Positions 1 to 8,570 of a stretch of DNA of 12,538 nt are shown one piece after another. The position numbers and the translations under genes are program-made. Within the stretch, counting starts at the first letter, position 1, and each line of letters opens with the position of its first letter. The DNA is from CAYOHY01 sp964403885 (GTDB taxonomy: Bacteria; Actinomycetota; Coriobacteriia; Anaerosomatales; PHET01): the NCBI GenBank assembly GCA_964403885.1, contig CAYOHY010000047.1, forward strand, positions 1 to 12,538. The letters run 5' to 3'. Under the pieces are notes generated by a model that was not told the DNA's origin, ran no database searches, and worked only from the letters and a program-made list of their open reading frames with translations.

Positions 1-2
1 AC

Positions 3-647
3 TCGGTGTGGCCTGAGCTCCCCGAGGATCGCGCGAAGAACAACTTCTACGTCGCATGGAGCGTCATGAAGATGGCGCTGGGGGGCGAGGACGCGGCATC
101 GGGTCCCAGTCCGTATGTGGAGAACAAGGGTGGCCGCTGTCGGATCGTTCGGGACGCAGTACGCTCCGACGTGGACGAGTTCGAGGAGTACCTGGCGGCC
201 GCCCGTGACGCCGAGGTAGCCGGGAACCTCGACGCTGCGATCGACGCCTACGAGCGGCTGTCGGTCGTCTACCGTGCGGAGCTGCTTCCCGGCGACCTCT
301 ACGACGAGTGGTTCGCGCCGTATCGAGAGCGCTACCGTTTCGAGTTCATCGCCGCGATGCTCAGGATGGTCGACCTGCAGTTGGGGCGCGATGAACCGTG
401 TGAGGCGCTCGTCTACGCCCGCCGCGCGCTCGCGATCGACCCCTTCCGAGAGGACCTCTACCAGTCGCTGCTGCGCTGTCAGATCGCCGCGGGGCAGCGA
501 AGCGCGGCGATCGAGACGTTTCTTCAGTGTCGGGCGCAGCTCGCAGACGAGCTTGGGCTCGATCCGTCCTCCGAGACGGTCGCGCTCTATCAGCAGGTCC
601 TCGTCATGGAGGAGCGCCCACGCTATGACACGTTCGGTCTGGGATAG
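3..647 (+). CDS. BTAD-domain transcriptional regulator, 3' part only
   Basis: This is the C-terminal part of a regulator carrying a bacterial transcriptional activator (BTAD) domain. The frame is open to the left edge, so the true start lies outside the window; the GTG at 6 is internal. The first visible residues (WPELPEDRAKNNFYVAWS) match the end of the winged-helix DNA-binding region typical of the SARP/AfsR class (LWPD...ARNNL...). A helical, TPR-like BTAD region follows, with the family signature ALAIDPFREDLYQSLLRCQIAAGQRSAAIETF and then ADELGLDPSSETVALYQ near the C-terminus. The protein ends soon after BTAD, so any ATPase or sensor domains would lie upstream. Related large regulators are numerous in Coriobacteriia. 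It ends in TAG. Target genes cannot be inferred. Family assignment is secure; physiological role is unknown. Confidence 0.85.
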   Translation, partial: SVWPELPEDRAKNNFYVAWSVMKMALGGEDAASGPSPYVENKGGRCRIVRDAVRSDVDEFEEYLAAARDAEVAGNLDAAIDAYERLSVVYRAELLPGDLYDEWFAPYRERYRFEFIAAMLRMVDLQLGRDEPCEALVYARRALAIDPFREDLYQSLLRCQIAAGQRSAAIETFLQCRAQLADELGLDPSSETVALYQQVLVMEERPRYDTFGLG

Positions 648-662
648 GCCGTATCCAGCGAG

Positions 663-755
663 CTAGCTCTTGGCAAGGTTCTGGTAAGGCTCGGCAGGTA
701 CGGTGATCTCGAGCCGGATGACCTCCGGCTTGCGCGGGACTCGCAGGCTCCTCAG
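663..755 (-). pseudogene. Possible 3' remnant of a minus-strand gene
   Basis: Read on the minus strand, these bases give 30 residues ending in TAG, including KPEVIRLEITVPAEPYQNLA. 25 of the 30 third codon positions are G or C, like the real genes nearby. There is no ATG, GTG or TTG within the stretch, and a TGA lies immediately upstream at 756-758, so it cannot be an intact gene as it stands. It may be the last part of a decayed or frameshifted gene convergent with the BTAD regulator. I do not recognise the family. Chance coding-like composition in GC-rich DNA is the alternative. Confidence 0.25.
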
Positions 756-880
756 TCAAGGGGCAGTGCGGGCGGGGCGCGGCTCATGAAGGTGTGGAGC
801 GGGAGTCTCCAGAGGGGCATCGATAGAGCCGGCAGTTCTCCGTCCGAGTCTGCACAAGGTACCGCGCGGCTTCCCCCGCG

Positions 881-912
881 ACGGGCCGGCGATCTTTGAG
901 ACGCCGGCCCGT
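881..912. repeat. Perfect 11-bp inverted repeat (hairpin)
   Basis: The arms are ACGGGCCGGCG (881-891) and CGCCGGCCCGT (902-912), separated by a 10-base loop; a G-U and a G-C pair can extend the stem by two. No T-tract follows on either strand, so it is not a textbook intrinsic terminator. It lies about 66 bases before the secA -10 element. It could end transcription from the left, or be a protein-binding dyad or a structured RNA element. Confidence 0.55.
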
Positions 913-974
913 TGATGCGCTTGGTAACGGGGTCTCATCGGTGCTTGGGGTGGGCGGGGGATGGGGACACCCTG

Positions 975-983
975 TGCTAGAAT
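975..983 (+). promoter_or_regulatory. secA promoter, extended -10 element
   Basis: TGCTAGAAT is an extended -10 box (TGn followed by TAGAAT at 978-983). No recognisable -35 hexamer stands 16-18 bases upstream; that stretch is G-rich. Transcription would start near 990, giving a leader of about 45 bases before the secA ATG. The ribosome binding site AAGAAGGTG is at 1017-1025. The same TGnTA(G/A)A(A/C)T pattern recurs before ftsE and the minus-strand gene. Confidence 0.55.
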
Positions 984-1034
984 CGGGGCGTTTTCGCCTC
1001 CACACATCCCCGCCTCAAGAAGGTGTAGATACGC

Positions 1035-3797
<2,763 letters not shown>

Positions 3798-3810
3798 TGG
3801 GACCTTGCCG

Positions 3811-4947
3811 ATGATCGAGAATCGCACCGCTGACATAGCCGCCCTGAGGGACCGCGTGGCCACCATGGCCGAGTACCTGCACATCGAGGCGAAGCGAGCC
3901 GAGCTCGCCGCCCTTGATGGGCGCTCCGCCGAGCCCGGCTTCTGGGACGACCAGGCGAGTGCTCAGGCCGTCATGGCGCAGGCCTCAGGTCTTCGCGATG
4001 AGATCGAGACCTACGAGTCCGTGTGCGGGCTGCTCGACGACGCGGAGGTCGCCAACGAGCTCGCACTCGCCGAAGAGGACGAGGACCTGGGCGCCGAGGT
4101 GGCCGACACGCTGGCGAGCGTCGTGAGCCGCATCGACTCGCTCGAGGTCTCGAGCTGGTTCACGGGTGAGTTCGACGCAGGCGACGCCATCGTCACCGTG
4201 ACCCCGGGCCAAGGCGGCCTTGAGGCGCAGGACTGGGCCGAGATGCTGCTGCGGATGTACACCAAGTACGCCGAGCGCAAGAAGTGGAAGCTCGACTTGA
4301 ACGACGCGCCGGCAGGCGTCGAGTTGGGCATCGACCGGGCGACGTTCACCGTGCACGGCCGCAACGCCTACGGCATGCTGCTGTCCGAGATGGGCGTGCA
4401 TCGCCTGGTGCGCATCAGCCCCACCGACGAGAAGAAGCGCCGCCAGACGACCTTCGCGGGTGTCGAGGTGCTGCCGGTGCTTCCGGAAGACGTCGACGTC
4501 GATCTGCGCGAAGAGGACCTGCGGATCGACGTGTACCGTTCGAGCGGCCCCGGTGGCCAGAGCGTGAACACCACCGACTCCGCGGTGCGCATCACGCACA
4601 TCCCCACGGGCATCGTGGTCACCTGCCAAAACGAGAAGTCCCAGCACAAGAACAAGGACGCGGCGATGCAGATCCTGCGCTCGCGCCTCTACGAGCTCGA
4701 GAAGGAGAAGCGCGAGGCCGAGCTCGACGAGCTGCGCGGGCCTAAGCGCGAGATCACCTTCGGCAGCCAGATCAGGAACTACGTGCTCTACCCGTATCAG
4801 CTGGTCAAAGACGTGCGGACCGGGATCGAGACCGGCAACGTCGATGCGGTGCTCGACGGGGATATCGATGCGTTCGTGGTGGGCTATCACCGCTGGCGCG
4901 TGGCCGAGGAGGGCGCCGCTGTGCGCGCCTCGGCAGAGGAGGACTAG
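3811..4947 (+). CDS. prfB: Peptide chain release factor 2, with variant SPT tripeptide
   Basis: This class I release factor recognises stop codons (UAA and UGA for normal RF2) and triggers peptide release in the ribosome. The 378 residues align with E. coli RF2 from the first Met. The catalytic GGQ is at 248-250 in YRSSGPGGQSVN, and the region after it (ESAVRITHIPTGIV-like, then CQNEKSQHKNKDAAM) is characteristic of RF2 rather than RF1. The stop-codon-reading tripeptide, normally Ser-Pro-Phe, is here Ser203-Pro204-Thr205 (codons AGC CCC ACC, 4417-4425), followed by DEKKRRQTTF. The frame is continuous where many RF2 genes have a programmed frameshift (after the EYL segment, near residue 30), so the autoregulatory frameshift is absent. 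The ATG at 3811 is chosen because it matches the family start, although its ribosome binding site is weak (TGGGA); the frame stays open farther upstream inside secA. It ends in TAG. Confidence 0.96.
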   Translation: MIENRTADIAALRDRVATMAEYLHIEAKRAELAALDGRSAEPGFWDDQASAQAVMAQASGLRDEIETYESVCGLLDDAEVANELALAEEDEDLGAEVADTLASVVSRIDSLEVSSWFTGEFDAGDAIVTVTPGQGGLEAQDWAEMLLRMYTKYAERKKWKLDLNDAPAGVELGIDRATFTVHGRNAYGMLLSEMGVHRLVRISPTDEKKRRQTTFAGVEVLPVLPEDVDVDLREEDLRIDVYRSSGPGGQSVNTTDSAVRITHIPTGIVVTCQNEKSQHKNKDAAMQILRSRLYELEKEKREAELDELRGPKREITFGSQIRNYVLYPYQLVKDVRTGIETGNVDAVLDGDIDAFVVGYHRWRVAEEGAAVRASAEED

Positions 4948-4949
4948 GC

Positions 4950-5753
4950 GTGCGACTGCTCGCCGACCTTCACACCCATACCGTCGCATCCGGCCACGCC
5001 TACTCGACCGTCACCGAGCTCGCCCTTGCCGCGCGCGCCAAGGGCATCGAGCTCATCGCCGTCACCGACCACGGTCCCACCGTGCCTCAGGGGGCGCACC
5101 CCTGGTACTTCTGGAACTCCAAGGTCATCCCGAGCGTGCTCGACGGTGTCCGCATCCTCAAGGGATGCGAGGCGAACCCCTCGCTCGATACCGAGAATGG
5201 GATCGACCTTCCCGATCAGTTGCTGAGCCTGCTCGACTTCGTCTCGGTGGGATTCCATCCGCTGACCGGGTTCGACGATCGCGACGTCGCCAAGAACACC
5301 GAGGTGCTGCTGCGCGTCATCGAGAACCCGTATGTCGACCAGATCACCCACCCCGGCAACGATGACGAGTTCCCCTTGGACTTGGACCGGATCGTCGAGG
5401 CGGCGGCACGGCACCGCGTGATCCTCGAGCTCAACGACCATTCGTTCTCGCCCTCGAGCGCGCGCGGACGCGCGTGCCATCGTGAGCGGGAGTTCGCCGA
5501 GGCCTCGCTGGCCGCAGGCGTGCCCATCGCCATCGGCTCCGACGCCCACTTCGCGCTCCACGTGGGCCGCTTCGACGCCGCCTGCGCCGCAGCCGCCGAG
5601 ATCGGCATCACCGAGAACGACCTTGTGAACCGAGACGCCGAGTCGGTGCTCTCGTTCCTGACCGCCAAGCGGGCGCGTCCCCGCCTCGATATGGGCGGCG
5701 AATGGATGTGGCCGCGTCACGATGCCGGCCGCCTGCCGATGGGGGAGGTCTAG
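4950..5753 (+). CDS. ycdX: PHP-family metal-dependent phosphatase, YcdX-like
   Basis: The 267-residue product is a polymerase-and-histidinol-phosphatase (PHP) domain enzyme, closest in pattern to E. coli YcdX, a trinuclear metal phosphatase. All nine metal ligands expected from YcdX can be placed: His8 and His10 (DLHTHT), His16 (ASGHAYST), His41 (TDHGP), Glu74 (GCEAN), His103 (VGFHP), His134 (THPGN), Asp198 and His200 (GSDAH). The natural substrate of this subgroup is not well defined, and histidinol phosphatase is a less likely alternative. The start is a GTG 2 bases after the prfB stop, served by GAGGAGGA at the end of prfB, so translation is probably coupled. A C-terminal extension beyond the barrel (about residues 240-267, rich in Arg, Met and Trp) is not part of the core fold. 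It ends in TAG directly against the next ATG. Confidence 0.9.
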   Translation: MRLLADLHTHTVASGHAYSTVTELALAARAKGIELIAVTDHGPTVPQGAHPWYFWNSKVIPSVLDGVRILKGCEANPSLDTENGIDLPDQLLSLLDFVSVGFHPLTGFDDRDVAKNTEVLLRVIENPYVDQITHPGNDDEFPLDLDRIVEAAARHRVILELNDHSFSPSSARGRACHREREFAEASLAAGVPIAIGSDAHFALHVGRFDAACAAAAEIGITENDLVNRDAESVLSFLTAKRARPRLDMGGEWMWPRHDAGRLPMGEV

Positions 5754-6659
5754 ATGGTGCGTCAGACGCTTCGGGCGATGGATCCTCGGCGTGCGCTGAG
5801 GCACCGACCGTTCCGTGAGGCCGCCTGGATGACGCTGGGCATCCTGCTCACAGCCTACGGCCTGGTCGCATTCCTCATCCCCAACAAGATCGCCGCCGGC
5901 GGCGTGTCCGGTCTGGCGACGATCATCTACTACGTCGCACAGAAGAGCTTCGGCGTCACGCTGCCCGTCGGTACCCAGATGCTCGTGATGAACGGTGTGT
6001 TGCTGGTTATCGCGTGGCGTGTCCGCGGCGCCAAGTACCTCGCCAAGACCATCTACGGTGCCGTGGGGCTGTCGGTCGCGATCGACGCCATGACGCCGTA
6101 CGTACCGGGCATGGCCACCAACGACCTGCTGCTGGCGGCGCTGTTTGGTGGCGCCGCGTGCGGCATCGGCCTTGGCATGGTGTTCAAGGCCGGCGGTAAC
6201 ACCGGCGGTACCGACATCGTCGCGCAACTGCTTGCCCGAAAGGTGCCGCTCGGCCAAGGGCAGCTCATGCTGCTCGCCGATGCGGTGGTCACGGTGATGG
6301 CTGCGATCGCCTTCGGGCCCGCCTACGCGCTCTACGCCGTCGTCGCGATCGTGGTGAGCGGCGCGGCCATCGACCTCGTGCTCGAGGGTATATCGGTGAA
6401 CAAGGCCGCGACGATCATCACCAACTCAGCCGATGAGATCGGCGAGGCCATCAATGAAGAGCTCGGCCGCGGCGCGACCCGCATCTCGGCGACGGGCGTG
6501 TACACTGGCGAGTCGCGAGGGATGTTGTGGGTCGTGCTTTCGCGAAACGAACTGGACGACCTCAAACAGATCGTGCACGCGGTGGATCCCGCCGCGTTCA
6601 TGGTAGTGACAGATGTGCATGAGGCAATCGGTGAAGGCTTCAAGGAGATGAGGGCTTAG
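5754..6659 (+). CDS. YitT family membrane protein with C-terminal DUF2179 domain
   Basis: This is a 301-residue integral membrane protein of the YitT family. After a basic N-terminus (about residues 1-24) come around five or six hydrophobic segments between residues 26 and 210. They include LGILLTAYGLVAFLIP and the family hallmarks AAGGVSGLATIIYY and GGNTGGTD (147-154). The last third (about 215-301) is a soluble DUF2179 domain with AATIITNSADEIGEAI and a GVYTGESRGMLWVVLSRNEL stretch. Family function is unsettled; transport roles have been suggested for some members, and none can be claimed here. The ATG follows the previous stop with no gap (TAGATG), and GGGGGAGG at 5741-5748 gives a strong ribosome binding site. 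A second in-frame ATG at codon 9 is a less likely start. It ends in TAG, again directly abutting the next ATG. Confidence 0.9.
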   Translation: MVRQTLRAMDPRRALRHRPFREAAWMTLGILLTAYGLVAFLIPNKIAAGGVSGLATIIYYVAQKSFGVTLPVGTQMLVMNGVLLVIAWRVRGAKYLAKTIYGAVGLSVAIDAMTPYVPGMATNDLLLAALFGGAACGIGLGMVFKAGGNTGGTDIVAQLLARKVPLGQGQLMLLADAVVTVMAAIAFGPAYALYAVVAIVVSGAAIDLVLEGISVNKAATIITNSADEIGEAINEELGRGATRISATGVYTGESRGMLWVVLSRNELDDLKQIVHAVDPAAFMVVTDVHEAIGEGFKEMRA

Positions 6660-7514
6660 ATGACCCAGACGACCTTCCAGGCAGAGCGGGTCCGCGAAGC
6701 GGCCACGCGTATGCGCCGCGACATCGTCGAGATGATCGCCGCAGCCGGATCGGGCCACCCGGGCGGATCGCTCTCGGCGGCCGACATCGTGGCTACGCTG
6801 TACTTTGGCGGCGTGCTGCGCCATGACCCGGCCGACCCCTCGTGGCCTGACCGCGACCGCTTCGTGCTCTCAAAGGGGCATGCCGCACCGGTGCTCTACG
6901 CCGCGCTCGCCGAGGCGGGCTACTTTGGCCGCGACCACCTCTCCACGCTGCGCAAGCTGGGCTCGATGCTGCAGGGTCATCCCGACAGCAAGAAGACCCC
7001 GGGTGTCGAGGTCTCGACCGGTTCGCTGGGCCAGGGACTCTCGATCGCGAGCGGCATCGCCGCCGGGATCCGCTCGAACCCCGATGATGACCGCACGGTC
7101 TTCTGTCTGATGGGAGACGGCGAGCTCCAGGAGGGCCAGGTGTGGGAGGGCGCGATGTTCGCCGCGCACCACGGCCTCGAGAACCTCGTCGCCATCGTCG
7201 ACGACAACGGCCTTCAGATCGACGGCGCGTGCACCGAGGTCATGTGCCTCGGCGAGATCGCCGCGAAGTTCACGGCCTTTGGCTGGCGTGCGTTCGAGTG
7301 TGACGGGCACGATCCCGCTGCGCTCTCTGAGGCCCTCACCGCCGCGCGCGCACACCGGGGCGGGCCCGCGGTCGTCGTCGCCCATACCGTCAAGGGCAAG
7401 GGCGTCTCGTTCATGGAGAACAACGCGGGCTGGCACGGCAAGGCGCCATCCGCCGATGAGACCGCGCAGGCCCTGGCCGAGTTGTCCGCATCCACCGAAG
7501 GGAGCGCCTCGTGA
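6660..7514 (+). CDS. Transketolase, N-terminal (thiamine diphosphate-binding) subunit
   Basis: This is the 284-residue N-terminal half of a split transketolase, which moves two-carbon ketol units between sugar phosphates in the non-oxidative pentose phosphate pathway. Visible are SGHPGGSLS with His33, the SKGHAAPVLYAAL segment, VSTGSLGQGLSIASG, and the thiamine diphosphate motif beginning GDGE at 152-155 and ending at Asn183 (VDDNG). The HTVKGKGVSFMENN segment, also typical of the domain, follows. It is a complete domain, not a truncation: the partner subunit follows with a 4-base overlap (GTGA). The ATG abuts the yitT stop, and AAGGAG at 6642-6647 is the likely ribosome binding site. This is the only gene in the window ending in TGA, a stop that is built into the overlap with the next start. 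Confidence 0.94.
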   Translation: MTQTTFQAERVREAATRMRRDIVEMIAAAGSGHPGGSLSAADIVATLYFGGVLRHDPADPSWPDRDRFVLSKGHAAPVLYAALAEAGYFGRDHLSTLRKLGSMLQGHPDSKKTPGVEVSTGSLGQGLSIASGIAAGIRSNPDDDRTVFCLMGDGELQEGQVWEGAMFAAHHGLENLVAIVDDNGLQIDGACTEVMCLGEIAAKFTAFGWRAFECDGHDPAALSEALTAARAHRGGPAVVVAHTVKGKGVSFMENNAGWHGKAPSADETAQALAELSASTEGSAS

Positions 7515-8437
7515 GCAAGGCCACCCGTGAAGCGTTCGGCGCCACGCTCGTCGAGCTCGCCCGAGAGGGAGTAGATGTCGTCGCCGTCGAGGCGGACCTC
7601 TCCAAGTCGACCACCACCGCCACCTTCGCCGACGCCTACCCCGAGCGCTTCTTCAACGTGGGTATCGCCGAGCAGAACATGATCGACGTGGCCGCAGGCC
7701 TCGCCGTCTCCGGCAAGGTCGCGTTCACCGGCTCCTTCGCAGTCTTTGCCACCGGTCGCGCCTATGACCAGGTGCGAAACACCGTGTGCTACTCGGGGCT
7801 CGACGTGAAGCTCGCCCCCACGCACTCCGGTATCACCGTGGGCCCCGACGGCGGCAGCCACCAGATGCTCGAGGACATCGCGCTCATGCGCGTGCTTCCG
7901 GGTATGCGCGTGCTCGTGCCGGCCGACTTCGCCGCAGCCACGTCCGCGTTGCGCGCCGCCGCCACCACGCCGGGTCCGTTCTACATCCGCCTGGGCCGCT
8001 CCAGCTTCGCCGACGTCTACCCCGAAGGCTTCCAGTTCGAGGTGGGCAAGGCCAACGTGCTGCGCGAGGGCACCGACGTGACGCTCGCCGCCTGCGGCAT
8101 CATGGTCGCTGAGGCGCTTGCCGCCGCCGACGCGCTCGCCGAGGAGGGCATCTCGGCTGAGGTCATCGATGTGGCGACCGTCAAGCCGCTCGACACCGAT
8201 ACGCTCGTTGCGAGCGTGTCCAAGACGGGCCGCATCGTGACGTGCGAGGAGCACAGCGTGCTGGGTGGCATGGGCTCGGCCGTGTCCGAGGTTCTCTCGG
8301 AGGCGTGCCCTGTGCCCACGCGTCGCATCGGCGTTGCCGACACCTTTGGCACGAGCGGTGACCCGCGTGAGCTGATGGAGCACTTCGGCCTCACCGCGGC
8401 ACACATCGTGGAGGCGGCTCGCGAGTTGCTCGGATAG
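7511..8437 (+). CDS. Transketolase, C-terminal subunit
   Basis: The 308-residue product carries the pyrimidine-binding and C-terminal domains of transketolase and should pair with the upstream N-terminal subunit to form the active enzyme. The motif NVGIAEQNM contains the catalytic Glu54 that activates thiamine diphosphate. Also visible are AFTGSFAVFATGRAYDQ, APTHSGITVGPDGGSHQ (substrate and cofactor contacts), and the transketolase C-domain from about residue 185 (DVTLAACGIMVAEAL, then CEEHSVLGGMGSAVSE). A deoxyxylulose-phosphate synthase is excluded because that enzyme is a single longer chain with a different N-terminal half. The start is GTG overlapping the previous stop by 4 bases, with GAAGGGAG just upstream, so the two subunits should be made in equal amounts by coupled translation. 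It ends in TAG and closes this gene series. Confidence 0.94.
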   Translation: MSKATREAFGATLVELAREGVDVVAVEADLSKSTTTATFADAYPERFFNVGIAEQNMIDVAAGLAVSGKVAFTGSFAVFATGRAYDQVRNTVCYSGLDVKLAPTHSGITVGPDGGSHQMLEDIALMRVLPGMRVLVPADFAAATSALRAAATTPGPFYIRLGRSSFADVYPEGFQFEVGKANVLREGTDVTLAACGIMVAEALAAADALAEEGISAEVIDVATVKPLDTDTLVASVSKTGRIVTCEEHSVLGGMGSAVSEVLSEACPVPTRRIGVADTFGTSGDPRELMEHFGLTAAHIVEAARELLG

Positions 8438-8447
8438 TGTCGTTATG

Positions 8448-8463
8448 CCGCGCGCAGGCGCGG
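8448..8463 (+). repeat. Short GC hairpin after the transketolase genes
   Basis: CCGCGC and GCGCGG flank a four-base GCAG loop 10 bases after the stop codon. Its place at the operon end suggests a terminator or 3'-end stabiliser, but no T-run follows, so its termination strength is doubtful. Confidence 0.35.
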
Positions 8464-8496
8464 AACACACCTGAAGCCTTTATGGAGAAGCGGTGT

Positions 8497-8518
8497 CATG
8501 CGCCGGGGTTGGCGCATG
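8497..8518. promoter_or_regulatory. Dyad element overlapping the ftsE -35 region
   Basis: Perfect 8-bp arms CATGCGCC (8497-8504) and GGCGCATG (8511-8518) enclose GGGGTT. The element sits where the -35 box of the ftsE promoter should be, so it could be an operator for an unidentified regulator. It might instead form an RNA hairpin on transcripts reading in from the left. Confidence 0.4.
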
Positions 8519-8522
8519 CATT

Positions 8523-8531
8523 TGCTAAACT
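8523..8531 (+). promoter_or_regulatory. ftsE promoter, extended -10 element
   Basis: TGCTAAACT is an extended -10 box (TGn plus TAAACT at 8526-8531), about 40 bases before the ftsE start. No -35 hexamer is evident. The box resembles the secA one (TGCTAGAAT). It would drive ftsE, ftsX and probably the S41 protease. Confidence 0.5.
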
Positions 8532-8559
8532 ACCCCGCGGGAATCGTCGCACGCAGATC

Positions 8560-8563
8560 GGAG
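8560..8563 (+). promoter_or_regulatory. Ribosome binding site that decides the TTG start of ftsE
   Basis: GGAG stands 7 bases before the TTG at 8571, a normal spacing. It is 16 bases from the ATG at 8580 and far from the ATG at 8646, where the conserved FtsE domain would begin. No other Shine-Dalgarno match is seen before those ATGs. Confidence 0.5.
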
Positions 8564-8570
8564 CATCCCT

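Larger units (their letters stand above)
648..1034. other. Intergenic region upstream of secA
   Basis: No convincing intact gene is present in these 387 bases. Seen here are a small inverted repeat (712-730, arms AGCCGGA/TCCGGCT), a perfect 11-bp hairpin (881-912), the secA promoter and ribosome binding site near the right end, and two minus-strand stretches that look like decayed coding sequence (663-755 and about 784-930). Many GC-rich bacteria carry the ribosome hibernation factor gene (hpf/raiA) directly before secA; it is not here. Confidence 0.7.

Noticed and set aside
712..730. Hairpin AGCCGGA/TCCGGCT as terminator of the BTAD gene
   Set aside because: The stem is only 7 bp with no T-tract, so it is too weak to call.
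3811..3930. Programmed +1 frameshift site expected in RF2 genes
   Set aside because: The frame is continuous through the place where the frameshift normally occurs, and no CTTTGA-type site or in-frame stop is present.
4944..6257. 437-codon minus-strand open frame opposite the PHP and YitT genes
   Set aside because: Both plus-strand genes have full family motifs and ribosome binding sites; the minus frame matches nothing and crosses two genes.
7512..7514. UGA reassigned to an amino acid in this genome
   Set aside because: The transketolase N-subunit ends properly at this TGA, and reading on would run out of frame with the next gene. The data fit avoidance of TGA, not recoding.
7214..8470. 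418-codon minus-strand open frame opposite the transketolase genes
   Set aside because: It is antisense to two conserved subunits, with composition typical of a shadow frame.
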